Source of the DNA: Nonomuraea sp. MG754425 | GTDB lineage: Bacteria > Actinomycetota > Actinomycetes > Streptosporangiales > Streptosporangiaceae | Direction of reading: 5' to 3' | Assembly: GCF_021699195.1 (NCBI RefSeq) | Contig: NZ_SSXE01000009.1 | Coordinates: 1-64,000 of the forward strand | DNA: 64,000 nt | In this document: positions 44,644-53,378 of the stretch, in pieces | Layout of the letters: each line of letters begins with the position of its first letter | How positions within the stretch are numbered: position 1 is the first letter of the stretch | Program-made: the position numbers and the translations under genes | Notes under the pieces: generated by a model | Told to the model about the DNA's origin: nothing | Seen by the model: the letters and a program-made list of their open reading frames with translations, nothing else | Databases searched by the model: none

Positions 44644-47600
44644 TCACCCTTCTTCCAGCATCGCCGTCTGGATCAGCCGATCTCCCAGCCTTCTGTCCAC
44701 GTGGAAGCCGCGACCGGGCGGGAGGGGTTGCGGCCGGGTGTTGCCGAACAGGACGCCCTCCTCCTTGCGGCCCGACATGATCAGCGCCGGGCTGGCCATC
44801 TCCTTGAGCCGCTGCACCGCCTGGTCGTACAGTGCCCGGCCCGCGCCGCCCATCTGACGGGCGATGATCACGTGGAGTCCGATGTCACGCGCCTGGGGCA
44901 GCAACTCGGCCAGCGGCTGCAGGGGATTGTTCGAGGTGGCGACCAGGTCATAGTCGTCCACCACGACGTAGAGGTCGGAACCCTTCCACCAACTGCGCTC
45001 ACGAAGCTGGTCAGGGGTGAGGTCGGCGGGCGGAAGGCGCTTGAGCATGGCCACCCGGACCTCCTGCACCAACTCGGCCGCGGCCGCACTCGACACGGCA
45101 TAGCCGATGCGATGCTCGGTGGCCGCGGTGTCCAGCAGCGACCGCCGGTAGTCGATCACGACCATCCTGGCGTCCTTGGGCGGCTTGCGCGCCACGACCC
45201 CCTCCATGATCAGCTTCAGCACGTTCGACTTGCCGCACCCGGTGTCGCCGAAGACGATGAAGTGCGGATCGGTCGCGAAGTCGAGGGCCACCGGCGAGAG
45301 CGTGCCCTCGTCGATCCCGATCGCGACGCTGTTCGCCCCGGTCTGCTCCGGCCCCGGCAGGTCGGACACGGGCAGCAGCGACGGCAGCAGCCGCACCGGG
45401 GGAGCGGCCGGGCCCTGCCACGCGGCGCCGACCGTCTCCACGAGGGCGCCCAGCCCGTCGGCGAGGTCGTCGGCGCCGCGCAGCCCGTCGATCCGGGGCA
45501 GGGCCGACAGGAAGTGCATGCCGTCCCTGGTGAGCCCGCGTCCCGGCGTGCCCTCGGGCACCGCCAGCGACGCGGTGCGGCTGATCTCCGACTCGAAGGC
45601 GTCGCCGAGCTTGAGCTCGATCCTGGTGCCGAACAGGTCGCGGATGCCCGGCCGGAACTCCGACCACTTGTTCGTGGCCGCCATGACGTGGACGCCGTAG
45701 CCGAGTCCCCGCGCCGCCAGATCGGTGATCACCTGCTCCAGGCTCTCGTACTCGTGCCGGACGGTCAGCCAGCCGTCCACGACGAGGAACACGTCGCCCC
45801 AGCCGTCGCCCTCGATGGATCCGTCGGCCAGCCGCTTGCGGTAGGTGGCGATCGAGTCGACGCCCTGCTCGGCGAACCGCTGCTCACGCTGCTGGAGGAT
45901 GGCCGAGATCTCGGCGACCGTGCGGCGGACTCTCTCGACGTTCTGCCGGTTGGCCACGCTGCCCACGTGCGGGAGCCCCTCCAGCGCCGACAGCGAGCCG
46001 CCGCCGAAGTCCAGACAGTAGAACTGCACCTCACGGGGGGTGTGGGTGAGCGCCATGCTGGTGATCAGGGTGCGCAGCACGTTGCTCTTGCCGCTCTGCG
46101 TGCCGCCCACGACGCCGACGTGTCCGGCCGCGCCGGACAGGTTCAGCCAGTACGGGTCGCGGCGCTGGTCGAAGGGCCGGTCAACGATGCCGACGACGGT
46201 GAGCAGCTTGCCCCGGCCGTCCCAGCCCGGCGTGGACAACCCGAGGTCCGGTGTGATCGACAACGAGGGGAGCAGATGGGCCAGGGTCGAGGGCTCGCCC
46301 AGCGGCGGCAGCCAGATGCGGTGCGCGGCGGGGCCGCGCCCCTTGAGGCGGCCGACCACGAGGTCGAGGAGACTGACCTCCGGCCCGCTCTCCGCCGGCT
46401 CCTCCGCCTTCTTCTCCGGAGGCTCGTCGGCCACGGGCAGCGGCGCGTAGCCGGACCCGTACTCGACGATCTCCCGTGCCGTGGGCTGCCCGCCGTCCGC
46501 GGCCTGCCTGGTGTCCGGCTGGTGGGCGCCGGAGACGTACGCGGCCTTGAACCTGGTCATGCCGGTGGTGTCGAACTTGAGGTAGCCGTTGCCCGGGGCG
46601 GACGGCAGTTCGTAGGCGTCGGGCAGGCCCAGCACGGCCCGGCTCTCCATGGCGGAGAACGTCCGCAGGCCGATCCGGTACGACAGGTGGGTGTCGAGCC
46701 CGCGTAACCTGCCCTCGTCCAGGCGCTGGGAGGCCAGCAGCAGGTGCACGCCGAGCGAGCGGCCGAGCCGGCCGATCATCACGAACAGGTCGATGAACTC
46801 GGGCTTGGTGGACAGCAGCTCGCTGAACTCGTCCAGCACGACGAAGAGCGTCGGGAGCGGGCGCAGGTCGGCGCCCTGCTCCCTGGCCCGCTCGTAGTCG
46901 CGCAGCGAGGCGTAGTTGCCCGAGGCGCGCAGCAGTTCCTGCCGGCGCACCATCTCGCCGTGCAGCGCGTCGTGCATGCGGTCGACCAGGGGGAGCTCGT
47001 CCTCCAGGTTGGTGATGACCGCCGAGACGTGCGGGAGCGAGTCCAGGCCGAGGAAGGTCGCGCCGCCCTTGAAGTCGACCAGGACGAAGTTGAGCACCTC
47101 GGAGGAATGGGTGACGGCCAGCCCGAGTACCAGCGTGCGCAGCAGCTCCGACTTGCCGGAGCCGGTGGCGCCGATCAGCAGGCCGTGCGGCCCCATGCCG
47201 CCCTGGGCGGACTCCTTGATGTCGAGCTCGACCACGCGGCCGTCGGCGCCGAGCCCGATCGGCACGCGCAGCTTGTTACGACCGGCGCGGGGCCGCCAGA
47301 TGACCGCCGGGTCCAGCCGGCGAGGGTCGCCGATGCCGAGCAGGTCGGTGAGCGTGGTGTTGACCGACAGCATGTCCTCACCCTCGTCACCGCCGACGGA
47401 GGAGGAGGCCCGGAGCGGGGACAACTGCCTGGCCAGCACGTCCATCCACACGAAGGAGAGCTGGTCGGGCGTGCCGAGCCGCGTCTTGCGCTCCTTGCCC
47501 GCGTGATCGACCTTCACCATGTACAGGGCGTCCTGCTGGACGTCCAGCCGCAGGGTGTTGCTCTCCTCCACGGCGCCGGTGGAGCCGGTCAGGTCGATGA

Positions 47601-48621
47601 CGGTGACGCCCTGGATGGCGTCGCCGGCGAGCTGCGAATCGTGGGGGACCCGCCCGCCGTCCACGATCACCACGTGGTAGGGCAGCGCGGCGGCGGGCGA
47701 ACCCGGCTGGAACCTGGCCCGCTCCCTGAGCTCGCCGCCGATGAGCCGGTCCAGGTCGCCGAGGTTGTCGGCCATCAGGCGCACGGGTCCGACCGCGTCG
47801 AACTCGTCGGGGTGCAGGGCGTGCGGAAGCCATTTGGCCCACTCCCAGTGGGGCAGGCGGTCCTGAGCGGCGCAGACCATGACGCGCATGTCATCCGGGG
47901 AGTGGAAGACGGTGACCTGGCCGATGATGGCGCGCACCAGTCCACGGACCGCCGTGATGTCCCCGCTGAGCCGGACGCGGGCGAAGGAGGCGAGAGCGAC
48001 GGACACGGGCAGCCGGGGCACCGTGGAGTGGGACCGCATGAACCTGCGCAGCGCACCGGCCGACAGCGCGTCCAGGTCCTCCACGGGTTTGGAGTCCGGT
48101 GGGACGAGCTGGATGGCCAGCTTCTGCACGCCGGTGCCGAGCCGGATCGTGCTGAAGTCCTCGTCGCGGGGACGCCGCTCCCACAACCGGGTTCCCATCG
48201 CGATCCACCACAGCGAGTCCGGCTCAGGGCCGCTCCACGCCAGGGCCTCGCGTTGCTGCTTGGCGGTGCGCCTGGCCCTGGTGCGGATCTGGCTGAGATA
48301 GCGGAAGTAGTCGCGGCGGGCGCCGTCCAGCCGGTACCTGCGCTCGCCGGCCTGGCGGCCCATCTGGCTGACGGTCATGCCGAGCATGGAGACGGCGAAC
48401 AGGCCGCTGGCGACGTACATGACCGGGTTGGCGCTGCCCCCCGAGGTGAACATGAGCGCCATCGCCGCCGCTCCCGCCAGCATCGGCAGGTAGGAGAGCA
48501 CCAGCATGAAACCCTGGGCCTGGACGTCGGGAATCTCCGGCGGGGACTCCAGCATGACTTCCCCGCGAGGTGGCGTGGGGCCGGGGCGGCGCTCGGGGCG
48601 CCGGACGACTACTTTGCTCAC
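44644..48621 (-). CDS. eccC: ESX secretion ATPase EccC (EccCa-EccCb fusion)
   Basis: The 1325-residue product is a single-chain EccC. It has an N-terminal basic segment, two membrane helices (~38-82), a DUF-like stalk, and three FtsK/SpoIIIE ATPase domains. Walker A motifs are GATGSGKS (484-491), GGTQSGKS (839-846) and GDTGCGKS (1125-1132). The first domain keeps a full Walker B (LFVVLDEFSE). In the second and third the acidic pair is weaker (LVVDGW, VVVDDY), as in other EccC proteins. It is the motor and substrate-recognition subunit of the complex. GTG 48621 is used. It diverges from eccD with a 70-bp gap and heads the minus-strand operon through mycP. Confidence 0.96.
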   Translation of the reverse strand: MSKVVVRRPERRPGPTPPRGEVMLESPPEIPDVQAQGFMLVLSYLPMLAGAAAMALMFTSGGSANPVMYVASGLFAVSMLGMTVSQMGRQAGERRYRLDGARRDYFRYLSQIRTRARRTAKQQREALAWSGPEPDSLWWIAMGTRLWERRPRDEDFSTIRLGTGVQKLAIQLVPPDSKPVEDLDALSAGALRRFMRSHSTVPRLPVSVALASFARVRLSGDITAVRGLVRAIIGQVTVFHSPDDMRVMVCAAQDRLPHWEWAKWLPHALHPDEFDAVGPVRLMADNLGDLDRLIGGELRERARFQPGSPAAALPYHVVIVDGGRVPHDSQLAGDAIQGVTVIDLTGSTGAVEESNTLRLDVQQDALYMVKVDHAGKERKTRLGTPDQLSFVWMDVLARQLSPLRASSSVGGDEGEDMLSVNTTLTDLLGIGDPRRLDPAVIWRPRAGRNKLRVPIGLGADGRVVELDIKESAQGGMGPHGLLIGATGSGKSELLRTLVLGLAVTHSSEVLNFVLVDFKGGATFLGLDSLPHVSAVITNLEDELPLVDRMHDALHGEMVRRQELLRASGNYASLRDYERAREQGADLRPLPTLFVVLDEFSELLSTKPEFIDLFVMIGRLGRSLGVHLLLASQRLDEGRLRGLDTHLSYRIGLRTFSAMESRAVLGLPDAYELPSAPGNGYLKFDTTGMTRFKAAYVSGAHQPDTRQAADGGQPTAREIVEYGSGYAPLPVADEPPEKKAEEPAESGPEVSLLDLVVGRLKGRGPAAHRIWLPPLGEPSTLAHLLPSLSITPDLGLSTPGWDGRGKLLTVVGIVDRPFDQRRDPYWLNLSGAAGHVGVVGGTQSGKSNVLRTLITSMALTHTPREVQFYCLDFGGGSLSALEGLPHVGSVANRQNVERVRRTVAEISAILQQREQRFAEQGVDSIATYRKRLADGSIEGDGWGDVFLVVDGWLTVRHEYESLEQVITDLAARGLGYGVHVMAATNKWSEFRPGIRDLFGTRIELKLGDAFESEISRTASLAVPEGTPGRGLTRDGMHFLSALPRIDGLRGADDLADGLGALVETVGAAWQGPAAPPVRLLPSLLPVSDLPGPEQTGANSVAIGIDEGTLSPVALDFATDPHFIVFGDTGCGKSNVLKLIMEGVVARKPPKDARMVVIDYRRSLLDTAATEHRIGYAVSSAAAAELVQEVRVAMLKRLPPADLTPDQLRERSWWKGSDLYVVVDDYDLVATSNNPLQPLAELLPQARDIGLHVIIARQMGGAGRALYDQAVQRLKEMASPALIMSGRKEEGVLFGNTRPQPLPPGRGFHVDRRLGDRLIQTAMLEEG

Positions 48622-48691
48622 CGGGCGTTCCTACCAGAAGTGACCCGCTATGTTCTCTGCTGTCCATGATGCTTGTGGGACGGAGTGGACT

Positions 48692-50188
48692 GTGAATTCG
48701 AAGGTTCAGGGGACATCGCCGCCCGAACCGGCACCTGGTGAGCGGGAACCCGAGGGGAGCACGCCGGCGCTCCTGGGGCCGATCCAGCAGGGCGCCCTCG
48801 CGCAGGTCCCGCTGCCGTTGCCGCTCGTGTGCAACGTCACGATCGTGGGGCCCAGCCGCAGGGCCGATCTGGCGCTGCCCGCCGACATACCCCTGCCGCA
48901 TGTGCTGCCGGGGCTGCTGCGCATGCTCGGAGAGGTGGGCGGTGACGCCATGTCGTCACCGGGGTGGGCGCTGCAGCGGCTGGGTGGCGCTCCTCTTGAC
49001 CTGGAACAGAGCCTGGGCACGCTCGGCGTGCTCGACGCCGAGGTTCTCTACCTCCGCCCCCGCGACGCGATCCTGCCGGCCGCGGTCTTCGACGACGTGG
49101 CCGATGTCGTCGCCACCGGGGTCAACGGATCGAGTGGCTGGTCACCGGCACGTACCAGGACTCTCAGCGCGGTGGGTGCCACGGGCCTGCTCGTCTTCGG
49201 CGCCGCCGGACTGGGCTCGGCCGGTCTGCCCGCACCGGTCGGCGCGATCACCGCGGGCGTGTTCGCGCTGCTGCTGATCGTCGCGGGAGCCGCGCTGTCG
49301 CGCGCCCTGGGAAATTCCACGGCCGGCGCGCTGATCGGCCACGCGGCGTTACCGTACGGCTTCCTGGCCGGGCTGTTCGCGCTCGCCGGCGGCGGGGGCC
49401 TGGCCGGCGTCGGGGTCCCCCACCTGCTCTCCGCGCTCGCCTGCACGGCACTCACCGCAGCCGTCGCCGGGATGCTGATCTCGTCCGGCATCCCAGGTTT
49501 CCTCGGTACGGCTGTCGCGGCGACGTTCGGTGCGGTCGGCGCGGCCGTGGTCATGGTGACCGGAGCCGCGCCGGCCGGCGTGGCGGCGCTGGTCGTCGCC
49601 GTGCTGCTGGCGCTGAGCCCGCTGGTGCCGACGCTCTCGTTCCGGCTGGCTCGGGTGCCCTTGCCGGCCATGCCCACCTCGGCCGAGGAACTGCGCGCCG
49701 ACAACCAGCGGCTCGACGCGGCGGCGATCCAGGAGCGCACAGCGATCGCGCAGAGTTTCGTCACCGGGCTGATCATCGCCACCGGGCTGGTGGCGCTGAT
49801 CGCCCAGGCGCTGCTGGTGCTGCACGGCGGACTGCTCGCCTGCATCCTGACCGGCACGCTGTCCCTGACGCTCGTCATGCGCGCCCGCGTCTTCTCCGGT
49901 CCCGCCCAGCGGATCTGGCTCGTCGGCTCCGGCCTGGCGGGGCTCGCGATGCTGGCGTTCGCGCTCAGCTTCGAAGGTGGCATCATCGGTGCGCCGGCCG
50001 TGGCGATCTGCGTGCTGTGGGCGTCCCTGCTGACGGTGGGTGTCGGGATGAGCCTGGCGTCCGGAAAGCCATCGCCGTTCTGGGGCAGAGCCGGGGAGAT
50101 CCTGGACGTGTTGCTGATCGTCGAGTTGTTCCCCCTCGCGGCCGGTGTGCTGGAGATATACGGCTGGATGCGCGGATTGTCAGGCTGA
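48692..50188 (+). CDS. eccD: ESX membrane channel component EccD
   Basis: GTG 48692 (MNSKVQGTSPPEP) has GGAG eight bases upstream; the frame is open from 48650. The ~498-residue product has an N-terminal ubiquitin-like (YukD-type) domain (CNVTIVGPSRRADLALPADIP, motif RRADLALPADIPL) of ~90 residues. Eleven hydrophobic segments follow, between about residue 140 and the C-terminus. This is the EccD layout; EccD forms the membrane barrel of the ESX pore. It diverges from eccC and is 36 bp before the YbaB-like gene. Confidence 0.93.
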   Translation: MNSKVQGTSPPEPAPGEREPEGSTPALLGPIQQGALAQVPLPLPLVCNVTIVGPSRRADLALPADIPLPHVLPGLLRMLGEVGGDAMSSPGWALQRLGGAPLDLEQSLGTLGVLDAEVLYLRPRDAILPAAVFDDVADVVATGVNGSSGWSPARTRTLSAVGATGLLVFGAAGLGSAGLPAPVGAITAGVFALLLIVAGAALSRALGNSTAGALIGHAALPYGFLAGLFALAGGGGLAGVGVPHLLSALACTALTAAVAGMLISSGIPGFLGTAVAATFGAVGAAVVMVTGAAPAGVAALVVAVLLALSPLVPTLSFRLARVPLPAMPTSAEELRADNQRLDAAAIQERTAIAQSFVTGLIIATGLVALIAQALLVLHGGLLACILTGTLSLTLVMRARVFSGPAQRIWLVGSGLAGLAMLAFALSFEGGIIGAPAVAICVLWASLLTVGVGMSLASGKPSPFWGRAGEILDVLLIVELFPLAAGVLEIYGWMRGLSG

Positions 50189-50224
50189 AACGTTGCTTGC
50201 CGACGAGGCAGAGGAGTGCGGATC

Positions 50225-50671
50225 ATGCAGGGATTCGGAGAGTTCGCGAACATCGACATCGACAAGCTGCTCAAGGGAGCGGACGGGCAACTGGCGCGCA
50301 TGGAGGAGTCCCAGAAGAACCTGGAGTCCTGCGTCGGCCGGGCGCGGGACGAGCAAGGGCTGGTCGCCGTCGAGTGCGGCCAGGAAGGCGTGCGCGAGCT
50401 GTACCTGCACCCCAAGGCGCTGCGCCTGTCCACCGGCGACCTGGCCGACCTCATCAAGACAGCGCTGAATGACGCCACGCAGGACCTGAATGTCCAGGTG
50501 ACCGAAGTGATGAGCGCGGCATTCGGCGACTCCGACGACAGCCCGACGGCGTACGTCACCAACCCGGATGCGGCGCTGAAGAAGATCAAGGAGGCGGAGT
50601 CCTCCTACAACCGGACCTTCGACGACGTCATGGGCGAACTCGAACGTATCCGGCGGCGGCTGGAATTGTGA
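50225..50671 (+). CDS. YbaB/EbfC family protein, EspL-like
   Basis: ATG 50225 is preceded by GAGGAG with proper spacing. The 148-residue product has the YbaB fold pattern: an N-terminal helix (DKLLKGADGQLARMEESQ), a central beta stretch (GLVAVECGQEGVRELYLHP), then ALRLSTGDLADLIKTALNDA. A C-terminal helical extension (ALKKIKEAESSYNRTFDDV) resembles WXG-like helices. YbaB-like proteins such as EspL occur in ESX loci and may bind DNA or act as chaperones; which applies here is not known. Confidence 0.8.
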   Translation: MQGFGEFANIDIDKLLKGADGQLARMEESQKNLESCVGRARDEQGLVAVECGQEGVRELYLHPKALRLSTGDLADLIKTALNDATQDLNVQVTEVMSAAFGDSDDSPTAYVTNPDAALKKIKEAESSYNRTFDDVMGELERIRRRLEL

Positions 50672-50703
50672 TCAGGACGGATCTCGCACGTCCGGGTTTG
50701 CTC

Positions 50704-50734
50704 AGAGCGCACGATGCGTTGGCGGTGGGCGCAG
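50704..50734. promoter_or_regulatory. 31-bp motif, copy B, upstream of the esx operon
   Basis: It is 27/31 identical to 43069-43099. It lies in the 208-bp gap before the WXG100 gene at 50880, the likely promoter region of the esx operon. Outside the motif both copies also share CCGGGTT a short distance upstream. Confidence 0.45.
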
Positions 50735-50879
50735 ATCTTGCTCGCAACGCGAGAACAGCGGTGATCGGTGGGACACCCCGTGGCAGCATCCGAGTCGATG
50801 TCGTTCCGCGGGAGTAGTCGGCTCGGTCCGCAGTGACTGCTCACCGCATGAGACACAGCCATGTCCCCATGGAGGTCAC

Positions 50880-51224
50880 ATGTCACTGTTCGGAGCAAGT
50901 CCGACGCAGTTGGCCAACGCCGCAGGGTACTGCCAGGACACCGCGCAGTACATCGAAGGCATGCGTCAGAGGGTTCAGACCATCAAAGGCGAGCTGACCA
51001 CCCAGGGCTGGCGGGGCGGCGCCGCCCAGAAGTTCAGCGCTGCGCTCGACCAGTGGGACGTCGAGTTCAAGGCCGTGATCCAGATCCTCGAAGACATCCA
51101 TGACCGGCTCAACATCGGCGCCGGTGTCTACCGGAACGCCGCCGAGCAGAACATGGACCTGTCCGGGTCGCTGGCCAGGGACGGTTACCTGGGCCGGATC
51201 GACTCAGTGGTCAACGCCAACTAG
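50880..51224 (+). CDS. WXG100 family secreted protein (EsxB-like)
   Basis: The 114-residue product is a classic WXG100 protein: a first helix, WRG turn (TTQGWRGGAAQKF) near residue 44, and second helix ending in GAGVYRNAAEQNMD. The C-terminal export motif YxxxD/E is imperfect (YRNAAE, acid one residue late). GGAGG precedes ATG 50880. It starts the esx operon and lies 17 bp before a second WXG100 gene, so the two probably form the exported heterodimer. Confidence 0.9.
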   Translation: MSLFGASPTQLANAAGYCQDTAQYIEGMRQRVQTIKGELTTQGWRGGAAQKFSAALDQWDVEFKAVIQILEDIHDRLNIGAGVYRNAAEQNMDLSGSLARDGYLGRIDSVVNAN

Positions 51225-51241
51225 ACGCAACGGAGATCGCG

Positions 51242-51547
51242 ATGACCGTTCCCGATGATCACACATTCGTCAAGTTCGGCAGCATGGAGCAGGCGTACGA
51301 GGAGCTGAAGAAGGTCGTGACCGAGCTCGACCGGGCCACGGACGACCTGTTCGCCGACGTCAAGAAGGAAATCGGCGCGAGCTGGGAGGGCGACGCCGAG
51401 CAGTTCTTCAACGCGAAGAAGAGCCAGTGGGACGCCCACGAGCAGGCGATGGCCAAAGAACTGTTCCAGGCGGCGAGCGCCGTCGACATCGCCAAGGGCA
51501 ACTACCAGTCCGCTGAGCAGCGCAACATCGCCATCTGGACCGACTGA
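51242..51547 (+). CDS. WXG100 family secreted protein (EsxA-like)
   Basis: The 101-residue product is helical with a WEG turn (GASWEGDAEQFF) near residue 48. It has a perfect C-terminal export signal YQSAE (GNYQSAEQRN, YxxxE). ATG 51242 has a GGAG box. It is the partner of the preceding WXG100 protein. As in other ESX systems, the bearer of YxxxE should be the member recognised by EccC. Confidence 0.9.
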   Translation: MTVPDDHTFVKFGSMEQAYEELKKVVTELDRATDDLFADVKKEIGASWEGDAEQFFNAKKSQWDAHEQAMAKELFQAASAVDIAKGNYQSAEQRNIAIWTD

Positions 51548-51627
51548 CCGCAGCCGGCCGCACCTTCCTCCCTCGGTCGCCGCGGTGGTGCGCGGCGGCT
51601 GAGGGATCGTGTCTGCAGGGGTAAGTG

Positions 51628-52005
51628 ATGGGCAACCCGGATCGTGAGTCGCACGGCGATTCCCTCCACCTCAATCCGTACTTGGTCACCTTCGAGAGCG
51701 ACGGGCGGGTTCACGAACCCGCCACGATGCGTGCGGTCGCCGACGCGCTGGCGGAACGTCTCCGGGCCATGGAGAAGTCGGAACTCGACGGGTCCGCCAT
51801 GACCGAGATCCAGCTCGGTGCCGCCCAGTTCGGGGAGTGGGTGGATGCCAAGCTCTTCGGGGCGGCGGCGGGCAAGGACAGTGCGGGGCAGAAGTTCGGG
51901 CACGTCCACGCGGAATTCATCAAGGCCTACAAGAACGTCATCGCCGCCATCGAGGCGAGTGCGGGCAACCACGCCGAGGCGGATGCCCGAAACGAGGGCG
52001 CTTGA
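51628..52005 (+). CDS. ESX-associated small helical protein
   Basis: From ATG 51628 the product has 125 residues. The N-terminal part reads DSLHLNPYLVTFESDGRV, followed by two long helices. It has no clear WXG (GEWVDAKLFG is near the expected turn) and ends in GNHAEADARNEGA. The protein encoded at 56761 has the same layout and ending (GTYKRADAANEA, with YxxxD), so this is a paralogue in which the Tyr is His. It lies just before a PPE-like gene, and the same arrangement occurs at 56761/57180. PE/PPE-type pairing is inferred. Confidence 0.7.
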   Translation: MGNPDRESHGDSLHLNPYLVTFESDGRVHEPATMRAVADALAERLRAMEKSELDGSAMTEIQLGAAQFGEWVDAKLFGAAAGKDSAGQKFGHVHAEFIKAYKNVIAAIEASAGNHAEADARNEGA

Positions 52006-52007
52006 CG

Positions 52008-53378
52008 GTGGCTGACAAGAGCACGAAGTTCGAGACGCTGCCCATCTGGGGGGAGCAGATCCCCACCGGTCAGACGGAGTTCCAGCCGAAGGCGGAGATC
52101 TGGCGGCTGCTGGGGACGTCCCAGCTTCAGCAGATCACCTCCGCCGGGGCCGCCTACACCAGGGCCGCCGAGGCGGTCACCGGCGCGGTCACCGGCATCG
52201 ATGACTACGCCGGCAAGATCCTCAGCATCTGGCAGGGTCCGGATGCCGACCAGGCGCGCGTCGCCCTGGAGGCCATGTACGCCACCGGCCGCCAGTTGGC
52301 GCGAGCGCTCGCGGACATGGGCCGGGCCCTGGAGACCTACGCGGGTTACGTCCCCACGGCCATCGCCGAGGTCAACGGCATCACGGTGGACAAGAACGAG
52401 ACGGCGGTCCAGGAGGAGATCGGCAAGCTGGGGATGATCGCGATCCCCAACTTGGGCGGCAGGACCGACGCCCAGTTGCTGATCTATGCGGTGCTCCAGG
52501 CCAGCGCCGTCACCAGGGTGGAGGACGCCAGGGCCCAGGAGGTGTTGAAGAGGCTCAACGAGAAGATCCGCTCCCTGTACATCTCCTCGATCCCCTTCAA
52601 TATCAACTACGAGCTGCCGACCGTGACGGTCCCGTCCACGTCCGGTACCTCGGCCAGGGTCGTCTATGGCGACTCGGGCGGCACCCCTGGCACCACCTCC
52701 GCCGGTCGTGACGGCACCGGCGGCGCGGCGGACGGGAGCGACGGCGCCGCCGGCGTCGCGGGCACCGCCGGCCAGGAGGACGACCGGCCGAGTGCCACGG
52801 ATGAAGCCGGCCCCGGGACGGAACCGGATGAGCAGCCGGGCCACGACCAGGCCGCCGGCCAGGACCCGCCGCAGAGCGCGGACCAGCCGGGCGGCCAGGA
52901 CCAGCCGGGCACGGGGGAGCAGACCGGCGAGCAGACCGGTGAGCAGGGTGCGGACGCCGGAGCGCCGGCGGAGGACGACATCGCTCCGCAGGTGATCGGC
53001 TCCACGGACGGGACCTTCCCCGGCGAGGCCGCTCCCGCGGCCGACCCCCTCAGGACCGAGGCGGCGGCCTACCAGCCTCCCACACCTGTCGCGCCGCCCA
53101 CGATCGGCGGCCACGCGGTGAGCACGCCCACCCCGACCACGTCGATCGTCCCGTCGGTGAGCGTTTCCCCGAACACCGCGTACCCGCCCGGCACGGGCCT
53201 CGCGGCGGTTCGCGGCGGCAGCCCGGCGGGAGTGCCCGGCATGCCGTTCCCGCCGATGCTGGGAGGGGGCGGCGCCACGGCGGGCGAGGGCAGCGACCTG
53301 GAGCGTAGTGCCTACCTGCCGGAAGACAGGACGGCGTGGAACGGAAGTCATGAGGTGACGGATCCGGTGATCGGATGA
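52008..53378 (+). CDS. PPE-like ESX substrate with Gly/Pro/Asp-rich C-terminus
   Basis: GTG 52008 overlaps none of the previous gene and is preferred to upstream codons inside it. The ~456-residue product has an N-terminal helical domain (~200 residues) with IWQGPDADQARVAL, a WXG-type turn in a PPE-like layout, and LPTVTVP at its end. A long low-complexity region rich in Gly, Asp, Gln and Pro follows. The last 20 residues (YLPEDRTAWNGSHEVTDPVIG) share a pattern with two other proteins of this locus. The gene overlaps the next by 4 bp (ATGA). It is probably exported; its role outside the cell is unknown. Confidence 0.8.
   Translation: MADKSTKFETLPIWGEQIPTGQTEFQPKAEIWRLLGTSQLQQITSAGAAYTRAAEAVTGAVTGIDDYAGKILSIWQGPDADQARVALEAMYATGRQLARALADMGRALETYAGYVPTAIAEVNGITVDKNETAVQEEIGKLGMIAIPNLGGRTDAQLLIYAVLQASAVTRVEDARAQEVLKRLNEKIRSLYISSIPFNINYELPTVTVPSTSGTSARVVYGDSGGTPGTTSAGRDGTGGAADGSDGAAGVAGTAGQEDDRPSATDEAGPGTEPDEQPGHDQAAGQDPPQSADQPGGQDQPGTGEQTGEQTGEQGADAGAPAEDDIAPQVIGSTDGTFPGEAAPAADPLRTEAAAYQPPTPVAPPTIGGHAVSTPTPTTSIVPSVSVSPNTAYPPGTGLAAVRGGSPAGVPGMPFPPMLGGGGATAGEGSDLERSAYLPEDRTAWNGSHEVTDPVIG

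Noticed and set aside
46744-48669. 641-codon plus-strand frame opposite eccC
   Set aside because: It lies wholly antisense to a well-supported eccC gene, has low-complexity shadow composition and has no recognisable domain.
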